From NCBI RefSeq assembly GCF_006335145.1, contig NZ_VDMN01000001.1:2108001-2172000 (forward strand): a DNA stretch of 64,000 nt, given 5' to 3'. Positions within the stretch are counted from its first letter, which is position 1, and each line of letters begins with the position of its first letter. The DNA comes from Aliirhizobium smilacinae. GTDB taxonomy: Bacteria > Pseudomonadota > Alphaproteobacteria > Rhizobiales > Rhizobiaceae. A program made the translations under genes and the position numbers. The notes beneath the pieces were generated by a model, which was given only the letters and a program-made list of their open reading frames with translations, made no database searches and was not told the origin of the DNA. Shown piece by piece: positions 30,963 to 40,414 of this stretch.

Positions 30963-31985
30963 ATGCAGACCCATATGCGCCAGGAGATCAACGAGATACC
31001 GGAAGCAGCCGCACGTCTGCTCGACCGGTCAGCCGCGGACTTGGCCAAAGCAGGACACGCGCTTCGGAAAAAAGACCCCGCCTTTCTGGTGACGATCGCC
31101 CGCGGCTCTTCCGACCATGCCGCGACTTTCATCAAATATGCGATCGAACTGACGGCCGGCCGGCCGGTCGCCTCGCTCGGGCCATCGCTCGCCTCGATCT
31201 ACGGCGCCGACCTAAAGCTCGGCGGCGGCGCGGCCATCGCCATCTCGCAGTCGGGCAAAAGCCCCGACATCGTCGCCATGGCCGATGCGGCAACGAAAAG
31301 CGGTGCGGTTACAATCGCGCTTACAAACACCCTGCCATCGCCGATCGCAGAAGCGTCGCTGCATGCGGTGAATATCAGCGCCGGTCCCGAACTTGCCGTC
31401 GCAGCAACTAAGTCCTTCGTCAATTCGATTGTGGCCGGTCTGGCACTTCTGTCGGAATGGACTGGTGACGAGGCGTTGAAGGCTGCCGTTCGCGCTCTGC
31501 CAGGCCATCTGGAAAAGGCCGTCACGCTCGACTGGAGCGAATTCGCCGGCCAGCTCGGCGATGCGGAATCGCTTTACATGCTCGGCCGCGGCCCGGCGCT
31601 GGCGATTGCCAGCGAGGCGGCACTGAAATTCAAGGAAACCTCCAACATGCATGCCGAGGCCTATTCGGCGGCTGAAGTGCTGCACGGACCGGTGGCGCTG
31701 GTGGAGAATAGGTTCCCGGTGCTCGCCTTTGCCGCCCGCGACGCAGCCGAAGCCTCGATCGTGGAGATCGTCGACAGCCTCGCCGGAAAACGGGCACTGG
31801 CTTTCGCAACCTCCGACGCGGTCAAGGCTGCCCAAAGGCTGCCTTTCGTCGCGACCGGTCATCCGCTCACAGATGCCCTGACACTGATCGTGCCGTTCTA
31901 CGGTTTTGTCGAAGCATGGTCCCGCTCAAAGGGTTTTGATCCCGACCAGCCCGCAGCTCTGAAAAAGGTCACGGAAACGCTATGA
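30963..31985 (+). CDS. SIS-domain glucosamine-6-phosphate deaminase (NagB-II type)
   Basis: A 340-residue double-SIS protein resembling the isomerase half of GlmS without the glutaminase domain. The phosphate-binding loops are ARGSSDHAATF and ISQSGKSPDIV. The C-terminal SIS has LGRGPALAIASEAALKFKETSNMHAEAYSAAEVLHGPVAL. In nag loci such proteins act as NagB-II, converting GlcN-6-P to fructose-6-P and ammonia, and no classical NagB is present here. The ATG lies 18 bp after gntR, and the stop overlaps nagA by 4 bp. An alternative ketose-acting role (AgaS-like) is less likely given nagA and murQ. Confidence 0.9.
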   Translation: MQTHMRQEINEIPEAAARLLDRSAADLAKAGHALRKKDPAFLVTIARGSSDHAATFIKYAIELTAGRPVASLGPSLASIYGADLKLGGGAAIAISQSGKSPDIVAMADAATKSGAVTIALTNTLPSPIAEASLHAVNISAGPELAVAATKSFVNSIVAGLALLSEWTGDEALKAAVRALPGHLEKAVTLDWSEFAGQLGDAESLYMLGRGPALAIASEAALKFKETSNMHAEAYSAAEVLHGPVALVENRFPVLAFAARDAAEASIVEIVDSLAGKRALAFATSDAVKAAQRLPFVATGHPLTDALTLIVPFYGFVEAWSRSKGFDPDQPAALKKVTETL

Positions 31986-33139
31986 CCGAGACAAAAGCAC
32001 TTATCGGCCAACGCATTTTCGACGGCACGGACTGGCATGAAAATGCTGCAGTCGTTTTCGAAGGCGGCAAGATCACGGCCATTCTGCCGGTCGAGCAGCT
32101 CGCACGGGAGATCGAAAAGATCGAGGGTGGCGAGATCATCGCACCGGGTTTCATCGATCTGCAGGTGAATGGCGGCGGCGGGGTGCTTTTGAACGAGGAA
32201 CCGACGGTCGAAGGCCTGATAACGATTTGTGCCGCGCATGCGAAATTCGGTACGACGTCCCTTCTGCCGACGCTGATCACCGATACGTTCGAGATCACCA
32301 GCCGCACGGTAACCGCAGGTATCGAAGCGAAGAGGCTCGGCGTTCCCGGCTTTCTGGGCCTGCATCTGGAAGGTCCGCATCTCTCCATCGCCCGAAAGGG
32401 TGCGCATGACCCGGCGCTGATCCGGCCGATGGACGATCGGGATCTCGAAATGATCCTTTCCTGCGGCGAGGCGCTTGATGCGCTGATGGTGACGATCGCG
32501 CCGGAGAGCGTCTCTCCCGAACAGGTCAACACCCTCGCACGCGCCGGCATTACAGTCAGCCTCGGCCATACGGAAGCAAGCTATGACACGGCTCGCCTCT
32601 ACGCCACGGCCGGCGCGCGGACTGTGACCCATCTGTTCAACGCCATGAGCCCGCTTGGTCACCGCGAACCGGGCATGGTCGGCGCCGCACTCGATACGAG
32701 GAACCTTCACGCGGGCCTGATCGCCGACGGCCTGCATGTGCATCCGGCAGCGATGGCTGCAGCTTTGCGTGCCAAGAACGGACCAGGCAGGATTTTTCTT
32801 GTGACCGACGCGATGTCGCCGATCGGTACCGATATGACCTCCTTCACCCTCAATGGCCGCGAAATCCTGCGCCAGGACGGCCGGCTGACGCTTGCGGACG
32901 GCACGCTGGCCGGTGCCGATATCGACATGGCATCCTCCGTGCGGCTGGTTCATGAAACGCTCGGCCTTCCGCTTGAGGAAGCGCTGCGCATGGCCTCCAC
33001 CTATCCGGCGGAAGCCGTCCAGATCGCCGAGACCAAGGGATCGATCAGGCCAGGCCTCGACGCCGATTTCGTGGTACTGGACGCCAGTTTGCACACGCAG
33101 AACACATGGATCGGCGGTGTGGAAGTGTATCGGCCCTAA
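31982..33139 (+). CDS. nagA: N-acetylglucosamine-6-phosphate deacetylase
   Basis: Removes acetate from GlcNAc-6-P to give GlcN-6-P. The 385-residue amidohydrolase shows the metal and substrate residues in context: APGFIDLQVNGGGG, LHLEGPHLS (metal Glu), LGHTEASYD and THLFNAMSP (His ligands), and LVTDAMSPIG (catalytic Asp). It ends the plus-strand arm of the locus. Its product is the substrate of the upstream SIS deaminase. A truncated repeat element begins 2 bp after the stop. Confidence 0.96.
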   Translation: MTETKALIGQRIFDGTDWHENAAVVFEGGKITAILPVEQLAREIEKIEGGEIIAPGFIDLQVNGGGGVLLNEEPTVEGLITICAAHAKFGTTSLLPTLITDTFEITSRTVTAGIEAKRLGVPGFLGLHLEGPHLSIARKGAHDPALIRPMDDRDLEMILSCGEALDALMVTIAPESVSPEQVNTLARAGITVSLGHTEASYDTARLYATAGARTVTHLFNAMSPLGHREPGMVGAALDTRNLHAGLIADGLHVHPAAMAAALRAKNGPGRIFLVTDAMSPIGTDMTSFTLNGREILRQDGRLTLADGTLAGADIDMASSVRLVHETLGLPLEEALRMASTYPAEAVQIAETKGSIRPGLDADFVVLDASLHTQNTWIGGVEVYRP

Positions 33140-33140
33140 A

Positions 33141-33202
33141 GCCCCTCATCCGGCTGCCGCCACCTTCTCCTCGCAGGCTGGAAGAGAGTTAGGGTGAGGG
33201 GC
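33141..33202. repeat. RIME-like intergenic repeat, copy B (internally deleted)
   Basis: A 62-bp element starting GCCCCTCATCCGGCTGCC and continuing CGCCACCTTCTCC as in copy A at 26.73 kb, then jumping to AGTTAGGGTGAGGGGC. Its ends (GCCCCTCA and TGAGGGGC) are inverted repeats. It lies between nagA and the convergent sensor kinase gene and could act as a bidirectional transcript end. Confidence 0.75.
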
Positions 33203-33211
33203 AGACATGGC

Positions 33212-34612
33212 CTATTTCGCAGCGGGAAAAATGATTACAACCCTCAGCCCCTCGCCGCCACGTCCGTCATCAAGACCGAGGCTTGCGCCATGCAGGCGCG
33301 CGATTTCATCGACAATCGGAAGGCCCAGTCCCGTTCCCGGTCGGCCCTGCCCGTGAGTACCCGCTTCGCCACGCTCGAAGCGCCTCAGCACGGCCTCGCG
33401 GCGATCGGGCGGGATACCCGGGCCGTTGTCCTCGACCTCGAGAACTGCCCTGTCCTCTTCCGCGCGCACGCGTACCGTCACCTCGGCGCCTGTCCCGGCA
33501 TAAAGCAGGGCGTTGGAGATCAGGTTCTTGACCAGTTCGCCGATCAGGATCGGTTCGGCGATGGTCATCACCTCGCCCTCTCCTTCGAAACCGAGATCGA
33601 TGCCGGCCTCGGCAGCGCGCGGCACATGTTCGGCGGTCACGGCACGGGCAAGATCCACGAGGTCGACTTCGCGCATCGCTTCCGGGCGGGCGGCGGCGTC
33701 GATGCGTGCCATGAGCAGAAGCTGCGCCAGGATGCGCTCGGCGCTGCCGACCGCTTCATCCGCCTTTTCCGCCGCCTGTTGAACTTCCCCAAGATTATCC
33801 GAGCGTCTGGCAAGCGTCAGCTGGGTGCGGACGATCGCCAGAGGCGTGCGCAACTGGTGGCCGGCATTGCCGGTGAAATGGCGCAGCGCATCGAGCGCGC
33901 CTTCAAGCCGGACCATGAAGGAATTGACCGTATCGACCAGTCCCTGCACCTCGTTCGGTACCCGCTCGGTAATCGGATGCAGATCGTCGGGGCTGCGCTC
34001 GGATAGCGCTTCGCTGAAGCGATAGAGCGGCCGCAGCGACAGCGTGACGGCGACCCAGACGATGGCGGCGGCACCAAGGATCATGAAGAGGATACGCAAG
34101 GCCGAGCGCAGCAGGATGGCATGGGTCAGCTGCTGGCGGGCAATCGTCGTTTCGGCCACCGTGACAGTGAAAGGCACCGAATTGATGCCGGTCGAAGCCG
34201 AGCGCGCCAGTGCCGCGACACGGATCGGTTCGCCGCGAAAACTGGAATCGCCGAAGGCCGCCGCCTGCCCTTCGCGCCGCGGGATCGATGGCAGGTTCTG
34301 ATAGCCCGTGACGAAAGTGCCGGGCGGTCCGTCGACCCGGTAGAAGACCCGGTCCTGCGCAGCCGATGTCAGCATTTCCAGCGCGACATAGGGGATATCG
34401 ACTTCCAGCGAGCCATTTTCCGAGACGATGACCCGCTCGGCGATGGCAAGGGCCGAGCCGGCAAGCACGCGGTCGGAAACCTCGTTGGCAGTATCGATCG
34501 CCTCGTCCCAGGTATCGATCATGGCGATAGCGCCGATCGCCGCCGTTGAGACCAGCAACCAGGCGAGCAGCCGGCGACGCAGGGAATAGGCGCTCAGGAC
34601 CGCAGCCGTCAT
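33212..34612 (-). CDS. Sensor histidine kinase, TctE-like
   Basis: A 466-residue membrane sensor kinase. TM1 lies about residues 14-31, followed by a periplasmic 2CSK_N-type domain (about 35-165), TM2 (SALRILFMILGAAAIVWVAVTLSL), a linker/HAMP-like stretch, and the HisKA domain with HFTGNAGHQLRTP (phospho-acceptor His 252). A HATPase domain follows with N-box LVKNLISNALLYA, and GPGIPP and GTGLGLPIV. It overlaps the response regulator stop by 4 bp (regulator first, kinase second). TctE kinases sense tricarboxylates; tctCBA lies 3 kb away, transcribed away from this pair, supporting that assignment. Confidence 0.9.
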   Translation of the reverse strand: MTAAVLSAYSLRRRLLAWLLVSTAAIGAIAMIDTWDEAIDTANEVSDRVLAGSALAIAERVIVSENGSLEVDIPYVALEMLTSAAQDRVFYRVDGPPGTFVTGYQNLPSIPRREGQAAAFGDSSFRGEPIRVAALARSASTGINSVPFTVTVAETTIARQQLTHAILLRSALRILFMILGAAAIVWVAVTLSLRPLYRFSEALSERSPDDLHPITERVPNEVQGLVDTVNSFMVRLEGALDALRHFTGNAGHQLRTPLAIVRTQLTLARRSDNLGEVQQAAEKADEAVGSAERILAQLLLMARIDAAARPEAMREVDLVDLARAVTAEHVPRAAEAGIDLGFEGEGEVMTIAEPILIGELVKNLISNALLYAGTGAEVTVRVRAEEDRAVLEVEDNGPGIPPDRREAVLRRFERGEAGTHGQGRPGTGLGLPIVDEIARLHGASLGLDDGRGGEGLRVVIIFPAAK

Positions 34613-35298
34613 GAGGCCCCACCTGACGCAGTGCTCACGGCTTCGAGATAATAACCGATGCCGCGGGCCGTCTTCACGGTCAATCCATGCGGCATCAGGC
34701 GTTTTCTTAGCCGGCTTACATATTGCTCGATCGCGTTGGCCGACAGGTCGTCGTCAAAGCCGGTCAGCGAAGCGACGATTGCTTCCTTGGAGACGACTTT
34801 TCCCATTCGGAGGAACAGCAATTCAAGAAGCGCGATCTCGCGCGCCGGGATGTCAAGCGGCGTGCCGTTGCAGGAAAAGGTGCGCGAGGTGAGGTCGAAG
34901 GTAACGCCGCCATGGCTGATCAGCGAGCTGCGCAAGCCGGCCTGGCGACGCAGCAGAACCCGGATCCGCGCCTCGAATTCCGGCACGTCGAAGGGTTTGA
35001 TCATGTAGTCGTCGGCGCCGAGATCGAGCCCGCGCACCCGCTCTTCCGGCAGACCCCGCGCGGTCAGGATCATCACCGCAGCACGGTTTTGCCGGGCCCG
35101 CATGGCGCGCAGCACGTCGAGGCCGTCCATCTCCGGCAGGTTCAGATCGAGGATGACCAGATCATAGGCCTGAGCGACAACCGCCGCTTCTGCAGAGGCG
35201 CCATCGGCAACGAAATCGACGACATAACCGCTGCCGCGCAAGATGGCCCGCAGGCCCTCGGCCAGAGCCAAATTATCCTCGACCAGAAGTATGCGCAC
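34609..35298 (-). CDS. OmpR-family response regulator, TctD-like
   Basis: A 229-residue two-domain regulator. The receiver has acidic pair E7-D8, phospho-acceptor D51 (VILDLNLPEMDG) and Lys in MIKPFDVPEFE. The C-terminal winged helix (TRTFSCNGTPLDIPAREIALLELL to TVKTARGIGYYLEA) is of the OmpR/PhoB type. It lies upstream of and overlapping the kinase gene. It probably controls the nearby tricarboxylate transporter, whose upstream region contains an 11-bp-spaced direct repeat. Confidence 0.93.
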   Translation of the reverse strand: MRILLVEDNLALAEGLRAILRGSGYVVDFVADGASAEAAVVAQAYDLVILDLNLPEMDGLDVLRAMRARQNRAAVMILTARGLPEERVRGLDLGADDYMIKPFDVPEFEARIRVLLRRQAGLRSSLISHGGVTFDLTSRTFSCNGTPLDIPAREIALLELLFLRMGKVVSKEAIVASLTGFDDDLSANAIEQYVSRLRKRLMPHGLTVKTARGIGYYLEAVSTASGGAS

Positions 35299-35370
35299 GA
35301 AATCCCCCCATTTGCCCGCCGACTATAGTCGGTGAAGCGGAGGGATGTCACGATGGCACACCGCTTATGC

Positions 35371-35877
35371 TCAGGGACGGCCGAGATAATCCATCTTGCC
35401 GATCGGCACGCCCTTGTGGCGCAGGATCGCGTAGGCCGTGGTGACGTGGAAATAGAAGTTCGGCAGCGCAAAGCCGAGGACATAGTTTTTGCCGGTAAAG
35501 ACTGTTTCGCCCGAGCGGGTCTTCAGCACGACCTCGATGTCCTCGCGATCGGCCATGCCCGTCGGCACGACGGCGTTGAGGAAGGCAACGGTCTTGTCGA
35601 TACGTGCGTGAAGATCGGCGAAGGTTGCTTCCTCGTCGGCCATCGAGACATTTTCGGCAGCGCCGAGACGGACCGGCACGAATTTGGCGGCATCGCTTGC
35701 CCGCTGGATCTGCCCCGTCAGCGGCAGCATGTCCTCGATCAGCCGCGCTTCGAGAAGCTCCTTATGGGCGATACCCTTCTCGTCGGCAAATGCCTCGCCC
35801 TTTTTCAGGATTTCGGTGAGGTTGGCAAAACCGCGCAGGAAAGCCGGGACGGAAACGTCATAAAGCGAAAGCGACAT
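35371..35877 (-). CDS. DUF1993 domain-containing protein
   Basis: A 168-residue cytoplasmic protein of the DUF1993 family, distantly related to DinB-like four-helix proteins; its function is unknown. It begins MSLSLYDVSVPAFLRGFANL and ends GVPIGKMDYLGRP, with the family segment FYFHVTTAYAILRHKG. I start at ATG 35877; the open frame extends further upstream but without family resemblance or ribosome-binding support. It is a single gene, 72 bp from the response regulator start and divergent from the binding-protein gene that follows. Confidence 0.85.
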   Translation of the reverse strand: MSLSLYDVSVPAFLRGFANLTEILKKGEAFADEKGIAHKELLEARLIEDMLPLTGQIQRASDAAKFVPVRLGAAENVSMADEEATFADLHARIDKTVAFLNAVVPTGMADREDIEVVLKTRSGETVFTGKNYVLGFALPNFYFHVTTAYAILRHKGVPIGKMDYLGRP

Positions 35878-36043
35878 GGAGATCTGACCTCGTTGAGGGT
35901 GGCAGGAACGGATAAGGTCGCCCTCAGATAGTCCGGCTAAACTGCGAAACAAGACAGCCGAAACGAAACTCTCCCAACCCTTGCCGGAAGGTGATGAGCT
36001 GCGGCGGCTTGCCGCAGCCCCAAGTGTCGGGCATTCTCGAATA

Positions 36044-37129
36044 ATGATGCGGTTTCTTATCCTCTGTCTCTGTCTTGCCGGGCTCTGTCTCAGCGCCCTG
36101 CCCGTTCCAGCCGTGGCGGATGTGCTGATGTTTCCGGCGCCGTCCGGCAAAAAAGATGCACCGGTCCTGACGGTCTATTCTTCGCTCGACGAACCGTTGG
36201 CGAAACCGATGATCGATGGTTTCCAGGCCGCAAACCCGGATGTGACCGTTTCCTACGAGGACATGTTGACCGGCGAGATCTACGACCGGATCGTGCGCGA
36301 AACGGATGCGGGCAAAAAAACCGCCGATTTCGCCTTTTCGTCTGCCATGGACCTGCAGGTTAAACTCGCCAATGACGGTTATGCCCAGGCAAGCGACCTG
36401 CCGATGAGCGACCGGTGGCCGGAATGGGCGAACTGGCGCAATACCGTCTATGCGCTGACCTTCGAGCCTGCCGTTTTCGTCTACAACAAACCGAGTTTCC
36501 AGAACGAGGCGCCGCCTTCCACCCGCGCCGAGTTCATAGAGTTCCTGCAGAAGCACGGCGATTCGATCCATGGGCGGATCGGCACCTATGACATCGAACG
36601 GTCCGGAGTCGGCTTCCTGTTCATGTCGCGCGACCAGGAACAGTTCGGCGATATCTGGTCCGTGGTGCGGGCCATGGGGTTTGCCGGCGTGAAACTCTAT
36701 TCGACCAGCGGGGCTATCCTCGAACGGGTAGCGGACGGACGTTTTCTGCTCGGCTACAATATCGTCGGCTCCTACGCCGCCGACTGGGCCTCGCGCAGCC
36801 CGAATGTCGGCATCGTATTGCCGAAGGATTATACCGTCGTCATGTCGCGCATCGGGCTTGTACCCCAGGCAGCAGCCCGGTCGGATCTCGGTAAGCGCTA
36901 CCTGGAATTCTTCATGTCGAAAGAGGGCCAGACGATCATGGCGCGCGAGCTGCAGATCCCGGCCGTCAGCCCGGAAGTGGCCGGCAATAATACCGCGACG
37001 ACGATGCGCGAAATGCTCGGCGGGCAGCTGAAGCCGGTTCCCGTCAGCCTCGGGCTGATGGTCTATCTGGATCAGGTGAAACGGGCGCGGCTGATCGCAA
37101 AGTGGAATGAAGAACTGAGGCTGCAGTAG
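36044..37129 (+). CDS. Extracellular solute-binding protein (FbpA/AfuA-like), orphan
   Basis: A periplasmic binding protein of 361 residues from ATG 36044 (signal peptide MMRFLILCLCLAGLCLSALPVPAVA). The mature part looks like the iron/thiamine/2-aminoethylphosphonate cluster: LTVYSSLDEPLAKPMIDGFQAANPDVTVSY near the start, ILERVADGRFLLGYNIVGSYA and KDYTVVMSRIGLVPQAAARS further on. No ABC permease or ATPase is adjacent. Its place between tctED and tctCBA suggests it may act as an auxiliary periplasmic sensor partner for the kinase, as proposed for similar orphans beside TctE systems. This is inference. Confidence 0.85.
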   Translation: MMRFLILCLCLAGLCLSALPVPAVADVLMFPAPSGKKDAPVLTVYSSLDEPLAKPMIDGFQAANPDVTVSYEDMLTGEIYDRIVRETDAGKKTADFAFSSAMDLQVKLANDGYAQASDLPMSDRWPEWANWRNTVYALTFEPAVFVYNKPSFQNEAPPSTRAEFIEFLQKHGDSIHGRIGTYDIERSGVGFLFMSRDQEQFGDIWSVVRAMGFAGVKLYSTSGAILERVADGRFLLGYNIVGSYAADWASRSPNVGIVLPKDYTVVMSRIGLVPQAAARSDLGKRYLEFFMSKEGQTIMARELQIPAVSPEVAGNNTATTMREMLGGQLKPVPVSLGLMVYLDQVKRARLIAKWNEELRLQ

Positions 37130-37188
37130 GCTGAAAAATGGCTGGCAGAAGCGTTTCGCTTGCTGCAAGAATGACAGCCGTCAAGCGA

Positions 37189-37205
37189 TGTCAGGTAAAT
37201 GTCAG
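37189..37205 (+). promoter_or_regulatory. Direct repeat upstream of tctC (candidate TctD site)
   Basis: TGTCAG occurs at 37189 and again at 37200, 11 bp apart (one helical turn), and a related TGACAG lies at 37172. This spacing is typical for tandem binding of OmpR-type regulators. It lies about 150 bp before the tctC start in a 228-bp gap. Confidence 0.4.
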
Positions 37206-37357
37206 CTTCCTGTGATCGCTTAAGGCATCCGGAACCCATGGAGGTGGGGCCGTCGATAACGGGAGGAGAACGGCAGGGGAAGCTATCGCCCTGCCCAATG
37301 CGCCCTCTCGTTGCGTAAAAACACTTCGTCCCACGGGACGACAACGGAGGACATACC

Positions 37358-38302
37358 TTGAAACATTTCTTGCTCGCTTCCTTCCTCGCGGGTGCAATCG
37401 CCCTTCCGGCGGCTGCGGCCGATTATTCGATCATGGCACCGGCAGCGCCGGGCGGCGGCTGGGACCAGACCGCGCGCACGATGCAGAACGTGCTGCAGCA
37501 GGAGAAGATCTCCAAGCGCGTACAGGTGATGAACGTACCGGGCGCCGGCGGCACGATCGGCATTGCCCAGTTCGCCAGCCAGCAGAAGGGCAACGCGAAT
37601 GCCCTGATGGTCGGTGGTTACGTCATGGTCGGCGCGATCCTCACCAACAAGTCGCCGGTCACGCTGAAGGATGTCACCCCGATCGCCCGTCTTACCGGCG
37701 AATACGAAGTGATCGTCGTTCCGACATCGTCCGACATCAAGTCGATCGGCGATCTGATCACCAAGCTGAAGGCTGATCCGGGCTCCGTGTCCTGGGGCGG
37801 CGGCTCGGCCGGCGGTACCGACCATATCGGTGCAGGCCTGATCGCCAAGGCGGCCGGGGTCGATCCGACCAAGATCAACTATATTGCATTCTCCGGCGGC
37901 GGCGAAGCACTGGCCGCGATCCTCGGCAGCCAGGTGACCGCAGGCATTTCGTCCTACGGCGAGTTCGAATCGCAGATTAAGTCCGGCACACTCCGTCTTC
38001 TGGCTATCTCCTCGGCGGAAAAAGTTGCCGGCATCGATGCCCCGACGCTGAAGGAATCCGGTCTCGACGTCGTGCTGCAGAACTGGCGCATGGTTGCCGC
38101 GGCTCCGGGCATCTCCGACGAGCAGAAGAAGGCGGTCACCGCCGATGTCGAAAAGCTGGTGAAGTCGGCCTCGTGGCAGGAAAATCTGAAGACCAAGGGC
38201 TGGATGGACACCTACCTTTCCGGTCCGGCCTTCGACGAGCAGCTTGCCAAGGACATCGCCTCCACGGAGACGATCCTGAAAGAAATCGGACTGGTTAAAT
38301 GA
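37358..38302 (+). CDS. tctC: Tripartite tricarboxylate transporter substrate-binding protein TctC
   Basis: The periplasmic receptor of a TctCBA secondary transporter for citrate or related carboxylates. The 314-residue protein has signal peptide [20 protein letters not shown] and the Bug/TctC fold: [36 protein letters not shown], and [20 protein letters not shown]. The start is TTG 37358, preceded by GGAGG 7 bp upstream; no ATG fits. tctB overlaps its stop by 4 bp. Confidence 0.93.
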   Translation: MKHFLLASFLAGAIALPAAAADYSIMAPAAPGGGWDQTARTMQNVLQQEKISKRVQVMNVPGAGGTIGIAQFASQQKGNANALMVGGYVMVGAILTNKSPVTLKDVTPIARLTGEYEVIVVPTSSDIKSIGDLITKLKADPGSVSWGGGSAGGTDHIGAGLIAKAAGVDPTKINYIAFSGGGEALAAILGSQVTAGISSYGEFESQIKSGTLRLLAISSAEKVAGIDAPTLKESGLDVVLQNWRMVAAAPGISDEQKKAVTADVEKLVKSASWQENLKTKGWMDTYLSGPAFDEQLAKDIASTETILKEIGLVK

Positions 38303-38790
38303 GCCTCGACACCAACAAGACCAGCAGTGAGCGCCGCCCGGATTGGGCGGCGCTTGTCATTGCCGCCGTCCTCGCCATCGTCGCCGTCGTCATCTTCGTC
38401 GATGTATCGCGTCTGACAGCTACGACCGGTTATTCGCCGGTCGGACCGGCCTCGGTTCCCTACTGGATCGCCTTCGGGCTGATCGGCCTTGCCATCTGGA
38501 CCGTCTTCGCCGCATTCCGCCGCGACTTTCCCGAGCGTGAGCGTCAGGAAGTCAGCCCGGTCCTATGGATCGTCGGCGGGCTTCTCGCCCAGATGATCCT
38601 GATCCGCTTTGCGGGCTTCTCCATCGCCACCGGCATCATGTTCGGCTGTGCGGCACGTGGCTTCGGCGCACGCAGGCTGCATATCAGCATCCCGGTCGGC
38701 ATCATCATCTGTCTCGCCATCTGGTGGCTGTTTGCGGGCGTATTGCAGCTCTCGCTTCCCGCCGGCCCGCTTGAAAACCTGCTTCAGTAA
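38299..38790 (+). CDS. tctB: Tripartite tricarboxylate transporter small membrane subunit TctB
   Basis: A 163-residue membrane protein with four predicted helices (AALVIAAVLAIVAVVIFVDV, VPYWIAFGLIGLAIWTVFAAF, PVLWIVGGLLAQMILI, GIIICLAIWWLFAGVLQL) matching the TctB family. Its ATG overlaps the tctC stop by 4 bp and tctA follows after 21 bp. It partners with TctA in sodium- or proton-coupled import of the carboxylate delivered by TctC. Confidence 0.93.
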   Translation: MSLDTNKTSSERRPDWAALVIAAVLAIVAVVIFVDVSRLTATTGYSPVGPASVPYWIAFGLIGLAIWTVFAAFRRDFPERERQEVSPVLWIVGGLLAQMILIRFAGFSIATGIMFGCAARGFGARRLHISIPVGIIICLAIWWLFAGVLQLSLPAGPLENLLQ

Positions 38791-38811
38791 CGGGGCTGGG
38801 GAGTCAATCTC

Positions 38812-40329
38812 ATGAGCACATTCGAATTCCTTCTCCAGGGACTGGTCTCGGCCGCAGAGCCGATGAACCTGTTCTATGCGCTGATCGGCGTGACGCTTGG
38901 CACCATGGTCGGCGTGCTGCCGGGTATCGGCCCGGCCACCACAGTCGCGTTGCTTCTGCCCGTCACCTACCAGCTCGATGCGACCGGCTCGCTGATCATG
39001 TTCGCCGGCATCTATTACGGTGGCATGTATGGCGGCTCGACGACCTCGATCCTGCTCAACACGCCGGGTGAAAGCGCCTCGATCGTCACCGCGCTCGAGG
39101 GCAACAAGATGGCCCGTGCGGGTCGAGGCGGACCGGCGCTCGCGACAGCGGCCATCGGCTCCTTCGTCGCCGGCCTGATCGCGACCCTCGCGCTCGCTTT
39201 CATCGCGCCCTATATCGTCAAGCTGGCGCTGGTCTTTGGCCCACGCGAGTATTTTGCTCTCATGGTGCTCGCTTTCGTTACCGTGTCGTCGGCTTTCGGC
39301 AACTCGACGCTGCGTGGCCTCACCTCGCTGTTCATCGGTCTTGCCCTTTCGCTCGTCGGCATCGACCAGCTGACCGGCCAGAACCGCCTTTCCTTCGGCG
39401 TTCCCGACCTGCTCGACGGCATCGAAGTGACGACCATGGCGGTTGCGATGTTCGCGATCGGCGAGACTTTGTTCATCGCCGCGCAGGGCGCACAGGCTCC
39501 CGACAAGATAGAGGCGATCAAGGGCTCCGTCTGGATGACAGGCCAGGACTGGGCGCGCTCGTGGAAAGCCTGGCTGCGCGGTACCGTGATCGGTTTTCCG
39601 ATCGGCGCCATGCCGGCCGGCGGCGCCGAAATCGGTACCTTCCTCTCCTACGCGACGGAAAAGAAGCTCTCCAAGCATCCTGAAGAATTCGGCAATGGCG
39701 CGATCGAAGGCGTCGCGGGACCGGAAGCTGCCAACAATGCGTCTGCCGCCGGCACGCTCGTACCGCTGCTGACACTCGGCCTGCCGACCTCGGCAACGGC
39801 TGCGATCATGCTCGCCGGTTTCCAGCAATACGGCTTGCAGCCGGGCCCGCTTCTGTTTGCGACCAATCCGCAGCTCGTCTGGGGTCTTATCGCCTCGCTG
39901 CTGATCGCCAACCTGATGCTGCTGGTTCTCAACCTGCCGCTGGTCGGTCTGTGGGTGAAGCTGCTGACGATCCCGAAACCGTGGCTTTATGCCGGCATTC
40001 TGGTGTTTGCGACGCTCGGCACGATCGGCGCCAACCCGTCGGTGTTCGAACTCGGTATGCTGCTTGTCTTCGGCCTCGTCGCCTATGTCATGCGGGTGTT
40101 CGACTACCCGATCGCGCCGGTCATCGTCGGTCTGATCCTTGGCCCGCTGGCCGAACAGCAGCTGCGCCGTGCGCTGTCGATCAGCCAGGGCGATGTGACG
40201 GTGCTGTTCACCTCGCCGATCGCAGCCGTTCTGCTACTGCTTGCTGCAACTGCATTGATCCTGCCGCTGGTGCTTCGCCTGCGCGGTCGCGGCGACGTGC
40301 TGAACCAAATGGCTGCCAGCGAAGACTGA
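38812..40329 (+). CDS. tctA: Tripartite tricarboxylate transporter large permease TctA
   Basis: The 505-residue large permease with 12 or so membrane helices. Family marks: the duplicated glycine-rich segments [20 protein letters not shown] and [20 protein letters not shown], and the loop [26 protein letters not shown]-type ribosome binding (GGGGAG) lies 11 bp before the ATG. It is the last gene of tctCBA and is followed by a strong bidirectional terminator. Confidence 0.95.
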   Translation: MSTFEFLLQGLVSAAEPMNLFYALIGVTLGTMVGVLPGIGPATTVALLLPVTYQLDATGSLIMFAGIYYGGMYGGSTTSILLNTPGESASIVTALEGNKMARAGRGGPALATAAIGSFVAGLIATLALAFIAPYIVKLALVFGPREYFALMVLAFVTVSSAFGNSTLRGLTSLFIGLALSLVGIDQLTGQNRLSFGVPDLLDGIEVTTMAVAMFAIGETLFIAAQGAQAPDKIEAIKGSVWMTGQDWARSWKAWLRGTVIGFPIGAMPAGGAEIGTFLSYATEKKLSKHPEEFGNGAIEGVAGPEAANNASAAGTLVPLLTLGLPTSATAAIMLAGFQQYGLQPGPLLFATNPQLVWGLIASLLIANLMLLVLNLPLVGLWVKLLTIPKPWLYAGILVFATLGTIGANPSVFELGMLLVFGLVAYVMRVFDYPIAPVIVGLILGPLAEQQLRRALSISQGDVTVLFTSPIAAVLLLLAATALILPLVLRLRGRGDVLNQMAASED

Positions 40330-40353
40330 AACAAACCGGTCCTTTCAGGACGG

Positions 40354-40393
40354 AAAAGCCCGGCACTCTAAAAAGAGGTGCCGGGCTTTTTTA
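40354..40393. terminator. Bidirectional terminator between tctA and glsA
   Basis: AAAAGCCCGGCAC and GTGCCGGGCTTTT form a 13-bp stem with a 12-nt loop and a following TT run. The A-run on the left makes it a terminator in both directions for the convergent tctA (stop 40329) and glsA (stop 40415). Confidence 0.85.
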
Positions 40394-40414
40394 TGTTTAC
40401 CTGCTTAGGCAGTT

